Shown: positions 1-12,753, counted from the stretch's first letter. The stretch: DNA of 64,000 bases from Rhinopomastus cyanomelas (GCA_013400115.1 VXBP01008523.1:517350-581349); one strand, 5' to 3'. Made by a program: numbers and translations. Notes: generated by a model not told the origin, from the letters alone.

Positions 1-342
1 CATGCCCAGTGCCAATACTCCCTCTGCCAGCCTGCCCATGCCAGGGCAACATGAAGCTGCTGCCACGTTCCCCATCCACAAGACGAACTCCAGAGCCCTG
101 GACACATCAGATCCTCCTCTGCTCTTCAGCTCACCCTGTGCAAATCGGGGCTGGCACCCTGCGACCATCGGTGCCAGCCTGTGGGGTTGGATCCCATGCC
201 GGGCTGCCCACGGTGTCGCCCTGCGCTGTCTCCTCGTCGGATCCCGATGCCATCCAGGAGCCTCCCCAGCCCTTCCTGCCCCTGGGGCGGCTGCTCCCTG
301 GTGCTCTGCCCCATGCTGTGGGCACCGCGGGGCCAGCCATAC

Positions 343-3300
343 CTTTGAGCTCGTCCTCGTACACCTTGACCCCCTGCGGGCCGACGCTCTGGGGCAGCAT
401 CGTGCTGCTCGACAACACCTTGGTCTCCCCGGTCACTCTGTCCTTCTCCACTGTGATCTCCACCGAGTACATGGCTGGCACAGAGAGCACAGCAGGTGTC
501 ACGGCAGCCCCACACCCCCAGCAGGGGGGTAAGACTCCTGGAAGCTGGGGTAAGGTTGGTGGCAGCAGTGGTTGGCACTGGGCTAAGGCTGGAGGCAGGA
601 GCTGATGCTGGGTTAAGGCTGGAGACAGCAGCACTTGGCACCGGGTTATGCTGGTGGCAGCAGCAGTTTGAGCTGGGTTAAGGCTGGTGGCAGCAGTCGG
701 TACAGGGTTAAGGCTAGAGGCAGCAGCAGTTGGCACTGGGTTACAGCTGGTGGCAGCAGCAGCTGGCGCTGGGCTAAGGCTGGTGGCAGTGGTTGGCACT
801 GGGTTATGGCTGGTGGCAGCGGCTGGCACTAGGTTAAGGCTGGAGGCAGCAGTGGGGCCAGCAGTGTTCAGCAGCAGCAGTGGGGCAGCAGCGGGGATGG
901 CAGAGGCAAGTGAGACACCCTGGGCGCCCTCCTGGCAGCATCGTGGCTTTGTGGCACTGGAATCCAGCCAGGACCGTGAGGCACCGTGCTGGGGTTGCTC
1001 GGGGTGCTGGTGCTGGGGGTGCCCAAGGTGCTAGTGGTGCTGAGGCTCCTGGCACTGGGAGACTCTCAGATCTCTCCCCCAACTCCCAGTCAGTCCCCGC
1101 TGGCACTGGGGTCCCCTCAGTGTGGCAGACCTTGGCTCTGAAGCCCCCCAGAGGGGTTGTGCCCACTGCCCAGCCTGAGCCCCACCCCAGAGCAGAGGAA
1201 CCCACCCACAAGCTCCCCAGTGCAGGGTGGGGGCCGGCGGTGCCTGCGGCCAGTGCCCCACATCACCCATGAGACCAGAGCAGAGACCCAGACTAGGGTG
1301 GGGTCTCAAACCATGAACCAGCAGTGGGGTGGAAACGCCATCAACCCCCCCCCAGTCGCAAACAGCGGTCACTGCTGCCCGGCGTGTGGCGGCCATGTCA
1401 AGCGGGGGGCGTGCTGGCAGGGCTGTGGCAGCAGGGCCAGGCTGGCATAGGGGCCACAGGGGGGACAGGGGTCACCTACCCGCCTTCAGGAGGTCGCTGC
1501 CCTCCACCGCCTTCGCAGGGCTGCTGGAGACCTTGTCGCCTGGGGACCGAGAGGAGAGGCAGCCCCTGAGCTGCAGGTAGCACCCGCTGGCCAGTGCCCC
1601 AGGGAGGACAGCGGGTGCCCCACAGCCGGCACCGGGACGGGATCCCCTGCAGCAGGGCACTGCTGCCAGGAGGGGACAGGGGAGGGGATGGGGACCACCT
1701 ACCCTTGACTGCGCCCAGGGGACTCTGCAAAACAGAAGGGAGAGGTTAGGAGAGGCCGGGGGGCACCATGCAGCCACCTCCCTGCCCCCACCTGGCACTG
1801 GGTGCCCACCTTCTGCGCATTGGGGGTGGCCTGTGCCGTCTCCTCCTGGGCCTGCGCTGCCACCTCGGCCAGGTTCTCCCGGGTGGAGGCTGTGGAGCTG
1901 CCGCTTTCCAGCGACTCCAGCTCCTTCTCCAGCCTGCGGGGAGAGAGGGGCTGGGGAAGGCTCTTGGGAGCCCCAGTGCGGGGACAACAGGTGTGGGGGC
2001 AATTGGTGTGGGGGGTCACAGCCAACAGGGTGCAGGGGACACCCCACTGAGCCCCCGGACTGGGGGACTGACCCCCCGGGCACCCTGGCAGGGCAGCACT
2101 GAGCACCAAACACTGCTCCATCCCCATCCCGCTGCCACACGCTCGACCTTCCCATGAGGGTGACCCCCTGTCCACAGCCACCAGCGCCAACAAGTCCTCC
2201 AGTCTGTGTCCAGGTCCAGCAGAGCCCCTCTGTGGGCCCAGGAATGGCAGCATCCCCTGGCAGAGCCCCCCAGCTTCCCTGGCCGAGGTGCTGGCACTGG
2301 GCTGTGCTGATGCCAGGGGCCACCACCCCACGCAGAGGACCCTTCGTGCATGACCCTGCTCTGACCCGGTCAGTCACAGCCAAGCCAGGACCAACCGCCT
2401 TCCTGTTCCAAACGGCTGCCTGGACCCCCCCTGCCCCAGAGCTCCTGGAGCCCCCTCCCCAGCTGCTTGTGGCAGTAGGAGGAGGCTAAGTGGGGGACAC
2501 AGGGTTCACTCCACTGACCTCTGTGGTGAGGGGTGTCCATGGGAAGCAGCACCCCATAACCTTGTCCAGAGGGGTGAGGAAGTCCCCTGGGTTTGGGGTC
2601 CCAAGGGGTCCTCAAAGAGATCCGCTGGAGTCTGCATAACCAGCTCAGCCCCACAGCTCCCAATGCTGCCCAGCATATGGGACCGAGCTGCATCCCAGCC
2701 CTGCCTTCTGCCTGGGGAGGGGTCTTTGCAGAGACTGGGGGCCCTCTGAGCACCCCCCTCCCCAGCCCAACCCCGTTACCTCTGGATGGTCTCCTCCAGC
2801 TCCCTGGTCTTCACCTCATCCTCTTGCATCTGCTTCTTCATGGCCTCCTCCTCCTCTGACGCTGACGCAGGGGCCCCCTCCAGCAGCCATCGCTCCCGCA
2901 GAGCCTTGGACTGCAGAGCAGCAGAGGGGGTTACAGTCCTGACACCCCCCACCCCAGAGGCAGCCCCGGCGGGTCCCCGGGGTCCCTCACCTTGAGGTGC
3001 TGCAGCTGCCGCCTGTCATCCTCCAGCTGCCGCCGCTTGTTCTCAATCTCCGCCTGGCGCTTCCGCTTCTCCTGGGGGCAGCGGGGCAGGGGGTTGTGTG
3101 GGGAGGGGGCAGGCGGGGGTATCTTGCCCCCCCCAGGCCAGGGCAGCACCCCCGCAGCAGGAGTTGAGTGGCTCAGGGGGGTCTGATATGGGGACAGGAC
3201 CTGTGACTGTTTCTGGGGACCCGGGGGTCCCCCTGGCTCTGCAGCAGCCCTCACTGAGGGAAACTGAGGCACAAACGGCGCCAGGAAACCAGGGCAGAGC

Positions 3301-6300
3301 CTGGTGTCCCCCCACCGCCCCAGGACCCCCCACTACTCCAGGACATCAGTGGCTGACCCCCCCCCTGCAGGTCCTGGGGCTGGGCCAGGCTGTTTGGGCA
3401 GCGTCACCCGGGATCCTTCTCTCCGGGCAGAACAATCTGCCCTTTGTGCAGGGAAACCGGGAGGGGAGGAGATGGGGCTGGCAGGCGGCAGCAGTGGGGT
3501 TTAATCCCCCCACCCCAAAGCCCTGCTCTGTGCCCGGGGCGCTGCCCAGGGGGACCCTCCTACTGTCACTAATCAGGGCTGGACGGGGCATCAGCCCCAG
3601 CCCTTCCGTGCAGAAGGGGCTCAGCCCTCCCTCCCCTCTCACTCAGGGCTCATTAATTACAGCTCCTGTCGCCAGCTCTCCCAGCACAACCAGAGCCCAG
3701 CCCTGGCGGATCCTACACCCCAAGGGCTGCTCCCACGGCCCCAGAGCAGCACCCTGGAACGAAGCCCCAGCACCAGGACCCCCACCCCGCTGCAGGGGAT
3801 GGCTCTGGGGGGACTGGGGATGGCTCTGGGGGGACTCACCGCGATTGCCTGCAGCCGCTCCTGCTGCAGGGTGCTGCTCTCCACGACCCTACAAGGAGCA
3901 GAGAAGGGCCATGAGCTCAATGGGGCCACTGTGCCGCCAGCAGAACCGGATGATCCCCTTCTGCTGGCTGCTTCCTCCCTCTCCCCATGGAGCCAACACC
4001 CTTCGCCCACAGGGATCCCCCCGGCACCCCTCAGCCTCTGCCTGGATCCAGCAGGTTTGGGGAATCCCTGGGGGGTGGCCTGGCACAGACAGAGGGGGGG
4101 ACTCTGGGAAGCTCCGGGTTCAGCACTTTCCATCCCAACCCCATTTCCTGGCCGCTGCCACCTCTCCTGAGGACACAAAGACATGTGTCCTCATGAGGAC
4201 ACAGAGGCTCTGCTCCAGCAGTGGGCTTATGCCTCCAGCTCAGGCACCCTGGCAGTGCCCAGGGTTGCCACTGGCACCAACCTCATCCCTGTCCCCAGCC
4301 CTAGCCCTGAGGTGCTTACAAGTCGGGGTCACCCTGGTACCTTGCAGCCCCCACACAGTGCAGGGACCTCGCAGGCCACAGAGCTGAAGCCTCCTCTGCT
4401 CTGGGAGAGAGCTGGGACTGTTTAGCCTAGAGAGGAGAAGGCTCCACAGGGGGACCTTCTAGCGACCTTCCAGTCCCTGACAGGGACCGTCTGAGGGCTG
4501 GGGAAGGCTGTTCCCAAGGGCAGGGAGCGAGAGGATGAGGAGTGATGGCCTGAAGCTGGAAAAGGGCAGAGGGAGGCTGGACAGGAGCAGAAAGGTCTGG
4601 AATCTGAGGGTGGGGGAATCCCTGGAACAGGCTGCCCAGAGAGGGGGTGGAGGCCCTGTCCCTGTCCAAGGTCAGGCTGGATGTGGCTCTGGGTAATCTG
4701 GTCTGGGGAGTAATGGCCCTGCTGGGTGTCAGGGATGTTGGACTGGGTGCCCTCTGGGGGTCCCTTCCAGCCCAGCACGCTGGATGGTTCTGTGACCCCA
4801 GATGGGCAATTTGAGACCCCCCAGTGCCACAGAGCTGCAGGTGCCAGTCCAGGAGCTGAGATGGCTGCCCGTGCACAGCTGTCACTGGGGATACTGGGGC
4901 GGCTGCTGGGGAGCCGCTGGCTGCTAACGAAGTGCTCGGCAGTGACACTAATTGGGGTGGGAGGCCCCGAGGTCTCGTCAGGCGACCGATCGCTGCTGTC
5001 TGCCTCCCAGAGCCGGCTGAGAGCAGCTGCTGGAGACGGCACCAGTACGGAGCTGCCACGCTGCTGCACTATGTGAACTGAAGAGAGGAAACCCGGGTGG
5101 GGGTCTGCACCCCCGCAGCAGGGTCCAGCTCCAGCCTGTGGCTGCTCCTGCAGCCCTGGGAGAGCTCCTGGACCTCCCTGCTGCTGGCGGTTCCATTGAA
5201 GCCACCTCCACAGCCCCGGGAGCTCCTGCTCCAGCCCAGCACAGGGTGCTGGGGGTGCTGACGGGTAGGGGGCTGGCAGGACCCCGACAGCCACCGCTCC
5301 CCGCACATTCAGCCAGACTGCAGGGCTTTCAAAGCTCAACACAAAGACACAGACAGTCCCTGCAGCGGGTTCCCAGAGCTCAGCGAGGACAGGGAAGGGC
5401 GGCAGCACCCAGCACAGCGGGAAAAGCCATTAGGGGAGCGGGTGCCAGAAGCTGGGTTCCACCCAGCCCTGCTCAGAGACACCCCACAGCTCGGGGGGGT
5501 CACGGACCCCCCACGGCATGTCTGAGCCACCCCTAGGCTCCACACGGCACCGTGGGTGCTTGGGGAGGGCAGTGCCAGCTCAGCTCAGGTGCCCATCTGG
5601 GAGACAACAGGGATTCCAAGGTGCCTCCCAGCACCCGCTCAGCGCCCAACTGCTCAGCGTCCAGCTTCGTCCCCAGCCCTCTTCTCCCCACAGTTCAGCA
5701 CCAGCAGCTCCCAGGGCCAAACTGGGCTCTGCAGACGATCCCACACTGGCGGCGGGTGAGCTCCAAGCTCCCGCTTAACAGCTTTTCCCCAGGGTGGGGG
5801 TCCCATGCGGGGTGGGCTCCGGCTGCCCCCAACACAGAGAGGACCTCATCCCTCCCCACCACTCCGAAGCCGCTCCGAGCCGCCCGTCCTCCCCTCACCC
5901 CACCTGCATGTGGGTCCCGCTGGCGCTGAAATCCAGGGCAGGGAAACAGCCCCACAAGGAGCCGCTTTGATCCCAGTTATTTTGGTGTCGGGTTATGACG
6001 GTTCCACCGGCGCCAGCACCACGGCCCCCCCCGACCCCGCAGGGAGATGATCTCCGACCCCCAGAGAAACGAGGCGGCCCCAAAACCCTTCCTCTGGCCC
6101 CTGCTGGGGGGGCAACAGGGGTAACGGGAGGATGAGGGGCCAAAACATCAGCTGGACCCTACAGGCAGCGGGGCTGGGCACTGGGTTTCCTCAGGGAGAG
6201 CAGCTCTTGGACCCCCAGCCCAGAGGGAATGGGACCAGGACCTGCGATGCCCCTGACCCTGCCCCGGCCGGCAGATCCCAACTTTTCCAGCCTTCCCGAA

Positions 6301-9300
6301 AGGCTCCGTCCCGCTCCGCCTCCAGCCCCTGGATTTTCCATTATCTCCACATTCCCCGGGTCCAGAGCCAGGAACCTTCCTTGGCCCCGAAGGGGGCCAC
6401 GGGAAGGGCTGCATGAGCCCCGTGCCCACCCCCTGGACCAAAGACTCCTTCGTCAGGATGGGGACAGCCCCAGAGCCCCCGGCCCCTCACACCGGGGTGG
6501 GTGACGAGGTGATGGAATGGCTGGAGGGGTCCCCCACTAGGGGTCCCCCACCCANTCATGGGCCCCCGATGGGTCCCGGTGACCGACAGCTCTGCCAGCG
6601 GGAGGTGGTTCCCTGGCAACAGCTCCATGGCGACATCACCATGGCAACGGGAGGGGGATGCGCAGCGCGGGCAGAGGGACCGAGGGGCCCTCTAAAGGTC
6701 TGGGGGGCTGCACTTGACACCCCCCGACCCCTCCCCGCCAGCAGCTTCAGTGGGTTGAAGCTTCAGCCCACCCCCGCAGGTTCACCCAGGAGAGGTGAGC
6801 CCTGGGGTCACCCTGGGTGCCAGAAAGGGCCGCGAAGCCCAGGACCACCAACCCCCAGTAACCCCATATTCCCCCCAGCTTCACCCGCTCCACAGGCTCA
6901 TTCTTCCCCCCGTGGTGTCCAGCGGTGCCTCCCATCCCAGCTGGTGCCTGGGCAGCTCCTGGGGCTGCATCGGCCGCCCGGCCATGAGCAGACAGGGTCT
7001 GAGGGCCCCCCGGGAAATCCCGCAGGCAGAAGGGCAGTGCCCGGTCCTACAGCCAGACCCCACAGACGTGTGGGCACCCACGGCCCCACGCCCGGCCCTG
7101 CAGCCCTCCCGCTCCTCTCTGGCTCTTTCCAGCCCTGCTGAGGCTGCCGTTTCCCCATCACACGGGAGCCCGTGACCTTTTGTCTCCTCCCCGCCTGACA
7201 CCGAACAATCCTGTTTATCTGCTGCCACTGGCTTTTCCCCATCAACTCATCCCAGCCGGAGCCAAGAGCCGCCCCGAGTGGCTCCTCTGCTCCCCTGACC
7301 TCCGCTCCCCTTCCAGCCACCCGCCTCCTGGCCACTGGGATGGCCCTGCGTAAGCATGCCCGTGCAGACCCCGTCCCGCCGCGACCCCGCAGAGGTAGGG
7401 GGTGCAGAGCCCTTTCAAACAGCAGTTTGGTAGGAGCTGGGAGGCTGGCGCTGGCTGACGCTGCTCCTGTGCCAAGAGCCAGGCCAGGAGCTGCTCGGCT
7501 GGGGTGGGGGGCTGTGCCCACAGGGGGTTGCTGGGCCCTGTCACTTGGCCATTAGCAGCGGGGCCACCGAACGGCCACGCTGGCCCCAAAACCCTGGGGC
7601 TGACACACATTGCTCTCAGCGGGAAACCAACAGGCGGCCAGAGCGGGACTCGGAGCGTCAGGCACTGGGTCTGGGGTCTGACCCACCTGCCCGAGTCCTG
7701 GAGACAGGGAGAGCTCCCGCCCTGCCCCAGAACCAGCTGCGTCGCCCCAGCATGGGGACGGAGGGCACTGGGGGTGGCGGGAGGAGAGGAGGTGGCAGAG
7801 CCAGGTGCCCCGAAAAGGCAGCGGGGAGCACAGGCAGAGCTGCCTGATTGATTCCTCGGGCTGAGCCGTGGGCCGGGAGTGCCAGGAGAAAATGGATCCC
7901 ATGAATATTTGATGAACGGAGGCTGGGGAGGGAGTTTGATTGGAAAATTACAGATCCTTCACACAATGGCTCCAGTGCCCTCCACACGCCGGGGTTTCCA
8001 GTCCCTCCCAGTTCAGAGGAGCTAAAGGCTCCACCAAGGAAACTCCCCCAGCGGTTTATGAATGAGCAGAGCCGGCCGCTCCCCACAGTCCGGGCAGCCC
8101 CTGCCAGTGGGGATGGACAACCCAGTGCCAACCCGGGACATGGCGTCCGGCTGCCATCACCTTGGGGTGGCCCCAGGGTCCTGCTCACAAGGGGTGGATG
8201 GGTGCCCCACACCAGTGCCCAGGAGCTGTAGGAACAGGGCTCCTGCCCACACTCCTGGCAGGGCCCCCCACGAGCCCGCAGCACCGAGCTCAGGCACTGG
8301 GATCAGCCCACATCCACCCCAGTTCCACCAGGAAACACCTGGCTTGGGCTGGATCCACCCCAGCTCTGACCCATCCTCTTCCTCAGCCCAGCAAAGTGAC
8401 TCCTGTCTGGAACCTGGGGGCTCAACATCTTTGGGTGGAGATGGACCGGCAAAACCGGGCTCTGCTCCGACCCAGCCCTGCCCTGACACCCTCCAACCCC
8501 GGCCCCAGCCTTCCTCCTCCCAGTTCTTCCTCACCGCCAACATCCCCAGCACTGCAGTTGTGCCCCAGCACTGCCCTGGCCCCACAGACCATGGACCCCG
8601 CAAACCATCACGAGCCCCGCAAACCATCATGAGCCCCACAAACCATCATGAGCCCCAGAAACCATCATGAGCCTCGCAAACCATTGGCCCCCACGTGGAG
8701 AAAGGGGCTGCTGCTGGCCAGGAAGCAGGAAGGCCGGCACCTGCCCAGGAAATCGCCCCAGTTCCTGCCTGGACAAGGGGCCTCGTCCATGGCGGTGGCC
8801 AAATCCTGAACCCCAAACAGGGCTGTTGTGGGGCCATCTGCAACGGACCTTTAGGGCTTCTCTAGGAGAACTGGGAAGGGCGACGATGCCGTCCTGTCAG
8901 CCACACACCGGGGTAGGGATGGACCTGACCCCCTCCAGCCCCTGCAGCCAGCACTGAAGAGCAGCTCTGCACCGGGAGCAACAGCCAGAGCAGCCTCACG
9001 CGGAGATGCAGACCCTCCAGACCACCCAGGATGTGGGAGCAGAGCGGGGACGAGTGGTCCCGATGGGATGGAACTGCCACAGCCCTTCCAAGCCTCAGCT
9101 GAACCCCTCTGGGCACCAGTGGCTGGTATTGGGCAGGACCTTCCCCCAGCCTGGCAGTCCCAAGGGAAACAGGAGCCAAGGCAAGAGCAGCCCTCCCCTG
9201 CACCCACTGCCTGCTGCAGAGCCAAGGAGCGTCCATTGTGTCCCCACCCATCCTGGGACCCTCTTGACCCCCCAGGTTCGGGATCTGAGGGATGAAGACC

Positions 9301-12300
9301 TGGTGATCCCCCAGGCAGTGGTGTCAGCACTGAAGGCCCCCTGCCCCCAAACCCAGAGCTGCTGAAGGGGGCACAGCAGGGCATCAGCGGCTCCCAGGGG
9401 CTTGTCTCAACCCCAGAGCCCAGGAGAAGGGCTGCAGCCCCAGTGATGCCCACACAGGGGCCGCACTGGCCCTGTTCCATGGTGCCCAGGGGAGGATGCA
9501 GTGGGGTGAGGCCCTGCCCTGCTCCATGGGGTCTCACTCCAAAGGAAAAGGGGGGCAGGAGCCACTGTCCTGCTCAGCTCCAGCCCCAGCCCTTGACGCT
9601 TCCATGGACCCCAATGAAACCCCCACCCACACCCCCATGGGATGGGGGCAGGTGGCCAGTGGAACCTGTTGAGCAGCTTGTTAGCAGTGACAAGGGGCCA
9701 TGGGGAGCAGGGGTAGGTGACCCCAGGCTGGCTGGGTGCCTCCCAGTGCCAAATCCTGGAGATACTTGGGGGTCCCCACTTTGCCCTAGTGGGAACGGGA
9801 GCCCTGGGCGGCAAGGCCAGGCCTGGATGAGGCTGGGCCAGTGCCGCCAGACACTGGCACCTGGCACAGATCTCGAGCCCACTCTGCTGGCTACCGGGTG
9901 TCCCCAAGGAGCAAGACCAGTCTGCAGGCTGGAAGGGTCCCTGCTTCCAGCCTCCACCTGCTCCCGCCATCCCCCTCCTCCCACAGAGCCTCTTGTTGGG
10001 CTGCGATCCCGCTGGAGCCTGCTGGCCGCCGCGGCCAGGCCCGTGGCATCACACAAAGGATGAGGCGGGGGAGCGTCGCCCCAATGGGGTCCCCCCATGG
10101 CAGAGGGTTTGGGGTGTGGCTGTGAGGGGGGCCCATGACTCGCAGCCACCCACCCACCCCCTCCCCATGCATCAGCGACAACAGGTTCAAAACACAAAAA
10201 TACCCCCCCCTTGCACCCCTCCTTCCTGCAGAGACCCCCTACAGCCCCCTGCCCGATCCGGGTTCCCATCGCTGGCACCCTGAGCTGTGTCCTGCACCCC
10301 AAACCCCCTCAGTGTTGTGACCCCTAAGGGGCTGCACCTGCTGAGCAGCACTGGGCAAGAGGGAGCAGGGCCCTGCTACTTGGGTCCTCAATCCCCAGGA
10401 CGGGGAGGATGTGAGACCCCAGGAGTGGGGTCCTGAGCCCCAACATTTGGGGGGATCCAAGCCCTGGTATTCGGGGCTGGGGAGGGATTCAGTATCGGCG
10501 ACCCGGATCAGGCATCGGAAGGGTGCGAGACCCAGGATGGGATCCCGATCCCCCGCTTTGGGGTCCTGAATCTCCGGGATCGGGGGGGATGCAACCCCCC
10601 GGTATTAGGGTCCTGGATCCCCAGGATTAGGGGGATACAAACCCCCGGTTTTAGGGTCCCGAGCACCGGAGGGGGGAGTAGATACCAGCCCCCGGTTCGG
10701 GCTTCCTGAGCCCGCGGTGCGGCTTTTCCCGCAGCCCCGGTGCGGGGGTCCCGAGCTCCAGCTTCAAGATCCGACCAGCCCCCCCGCCTTAATCCCCCCC
10801 CGCACCGGTACTGCGGTGCTGAGCCGGCGGCTCCCAGTATCCCAGTATCCTGGTATCCCAGTATCCCGGTACTCACTCCATCTTCCGGGCGGGCTGGGCG
10901 GCGGCTCCGGCGANGGAACTGGCACAGCCCTTCCAAGCCTCAGCTGAACCCCTCTGGGCACCAGTGGCTGGTATTGGGCAGGACCTTCCCCCAGCCTGGC
11001 AGTCCCAAGGGAAATAGGAGCCAAGGCAAGAGCAGCCCTCCCCTGCACCCACTGCCTGCTGCAGAGCCAAGGAGCATCCATTGTGTCCTCACCCATCCTG
11101 GGACCCTCTTGACCCCCCAGGTTCGGGATCTGAGGGATGAAGACCTGGTGATCCCCCAGGCAGTGGTGTCAGCACTGAAGGCCCCCTGCCCCCAAACCCA
11201 GAGCTGCTGAAGGGGGCACAGCAGGGCATCAGCGGCTCCCAGGGGCTTGTCTCAACCCCAGAGCCCAGGAGAAGGGCTGCAGCCCCAGTGATGCCCACAC
11301 AGGGGCCGCACTGGCCCTGTTCCATGGTGCCCAGGGGAGGATGCAGTGGGGTGAGGCCCTGCCCTGCTCCATGGGGTCTCACTCCAAAGGAAAAGGGGGG
11401 CAGGAGCCACTGTCCTGCTCAGCTCCAGCCCCAGCCCTTGACGCTTCCATGGACCCCAATGAAACCCCCACCCACACCCCCATGGGATGGGGGCAGGTGG
11501 CCAGTGGAACCTGTTGAGCAGCTTGTTAGCAGTGACAAGGGGCCACGGGGAGCAGGGGTAGGTGACCCCAGGCTGGCTGGGTGCCTCCCAGTGTCAAATC
11601 CTGGAGATACTTGGGGGTCCCCACTTTGCCCTAGTGGGAACGGGAGCCCTGGGCGGCAAGGCCAGGCCTGGATGAGGCTGGGCCAGTGCCGCCAGACACT
11701 GGCACCTGGCACAGATCTCGAGCCCACTCTGCTGGCTACCGGGTGTCCCCAAGGAGCAAGACCAGTCTGCAGGCTGGAAGGGTCCCTGCTTCCAGCCTCC
11801 ACCTGCTCCCGCCATCCCCCTCCTCCCACAGAGCCTCTTGTTGGGCTGCGATCCCGCTGGAGCCTGCTGGCCGCCGCGGCCAGGCCCGTGGCATCACACA
11901 AAGGATGAGGCGGGGGAGCGTCGCCCCAATGGGGTCCCCCCATGGCAGAGGGTTTGGGGTGTGGCTGTGAGGGGGGCCCATGACTCGCAGCCACCCACCC
12001 ACCCCCTCCCCATGCATCAGCGACAACAGGTTCAAAACACAAAAATACCCCCCCCTTGCACCCCTCCTTCCTGCAGAGACCCCCTACAGCCCCCTGCCCG
12101 ATCCGGGTTCCCATCGCTGGCACCCTGAGCTGTGTCCTGCACCCCAAACCCCCTCAGGGTTGTGACCCCTAAGGGGCTGCACCTGCTGAGCAGCACTGGG
12201 CAAGAGGGAGCAGGGCCCTGCTACTTGGGTCCTCAATCCCCAGGACGGGGAGGATGTGAGACCCCAGGAGTGGGGTCCTGAGCCCCAACATTTGGGGGGA

Positions 12301-12726
12301 TCCAAGCCCTGGTATTCGGGGCTGGGGAGGGATTCAGTATCGGCGACCCGGATCAGGCATCGGAAGGGTGCGAGACCCAGGATGGGATCCCGATCCCCCG
12401 CTTTGGGGTCCTGAATCTCCGGGATCGGGGGGGATGCAACCCCCCGGTATTAGGGTCCTGGATCCCCAGGATTAGGGGGATACAAACCCCCGGTTTTAGG
12501 GTCCCGAGCACCGGAGGGGGGAGTAGATACCAGCCCCCGGTTCGGGCTTCCTGAGCCCGCGGTGCGGCTTTTCCCGCAGCCCCGGTGCGGGGGTCCCGAG
12601 CTCCAGCTTCAAGATCCGACCAGCCCCCCCGCCTTAATCCCCCCCCGCACCGGTACTGCGGTGCTGAGCCGGCGGCTCCCAGTATCCCAGTATCCTGGTA
12701 TCCCAGTATCCCGGTACTCACTCCAT
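343..12726 (-). CDS. PALM: Paralemmin-1 (5' part; 3' exons outside the window)
   Basis: Paralemmin is a lipidated phosphoprotein of the inner plasma membrane that links membrane shape to the cytoskeleton. Coding exons in transcript order: 12722-12726 (second copy 10877-10881), 3840-3888, 2991-3071, 2780-2910, 1810-1933, 1703-1724, 1480-1539 and 343-474. All have GT-AG borders and compatible phases, giving 201 codons of an open frame. Exon 1 codes only ATG GA, so the protein begins MEV, as in mammalian paralemmin. Residues about 8-100 form the family's charged coiled coil (QQERLQAIAEKRKRQAEI, then RRQLEDDRRQLQHLK). The last visible exon has the conserved block starting MYSVEITVEKD and ending KVYEDELK. 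The C-terminal exons with the CaaX lipidation motif must lie left of base 1; bases 1-342 look intronic. Intron 1 (3889 to 10876 or 12721) holds a CR1 and no recognised gene. Identity is firm; which exon 1 copy is real is not. Confidence 0.95.
541..858. repeat. Imperfect minisatellite, unit about 33-36 bp
   Basis: About nine degenerate copies of a unit resembling GGTTAAGGCTGGTGGCAGCA followed by a GTTGGCACTG-like part. It lies in the PALM intron just 5' (in transcript sense) of exon 343-474. It produces long open frames on both strands, which are repeat artefacts and not genes. Confidence 0.85.
4395..4800 (+). mobile_element. CR1 LINE 3' fragment
   Basis: Contains the CR1 tail landmarks in order: a segment like GGGACTGTTTAGCCTAGAGA, the phrase GGAACAGGCTGCCCAGAG, a GGATGTGGCTCTGGGTAA segment and a final CCCTTCCAGCCCAGCACG followed by GGTTCTGTGA. 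It is 5'-truncated, as is usual for CR1. It sits in PALM intron 1, antisense to the gene. Confidence 0.85.
8595..8688. repeat. 19 bp tandem repeat, five copies
   Basis: Unit AGCCCCGCAAACCATCATG repeated five times with a few substitutions, inside PALM intron 1. There are no unique spacers between units, so it is a simple tandem repeat. Confidence 0.9.
9070..10908. repeat. Duplicate copy A carrying PALM exon 1
   Basis: 1839 bp that match 10915-12753 at a constant offset of 1845 with no indel seen and only about seven substitutions noticed (for example at 9077 and near 10314). Includes PALM exon 1 (coding bases 10877-10881) with its GTGAGT donor. The two copies meet at a single N (10914). The pattern suggests two haplotypes or overlapping contig ends placed in series, not a true tandem duplication. 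Confidence 0.93.
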
Positions 12727-12753
12727 CTTCCGGGCGGGCTGGGCGGCGGCTCC
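10915..12753. repeat. Duplicate copy B carrying PALM exon 1
   Basis: Second copy of 9070-10908. It begins right after the N at 10914 and ends at the N at 12754. It contains PALM exon 1 coding bases 12722-12726. The short CCCAGTATCCCAGTATCC tandem next to the exon is also present in both copies. Confidence 0.93.

Noticed and set aside
3098..4387. Long plus-strand open frame (429 codons) over PALM introns
   Set aside because: It spans PALM exon 2 on the opposite strand, is Pro/Gly/Ser-rich without any domain, and reflects few stop codons in GC-rich DNA.
8595..8688. CRISPR-like array
   Set aside because: Units are directly adjacent with no unique spacers, in an intron of a vertebrate gene; simple tandem repeat.
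9070..12753. Genuine tandem duplication giving two PALM promoters
   Set aside because: Single-N joints at both ends and allele-level divergence make an assembly duplication much more likely; kept only as an alternative.
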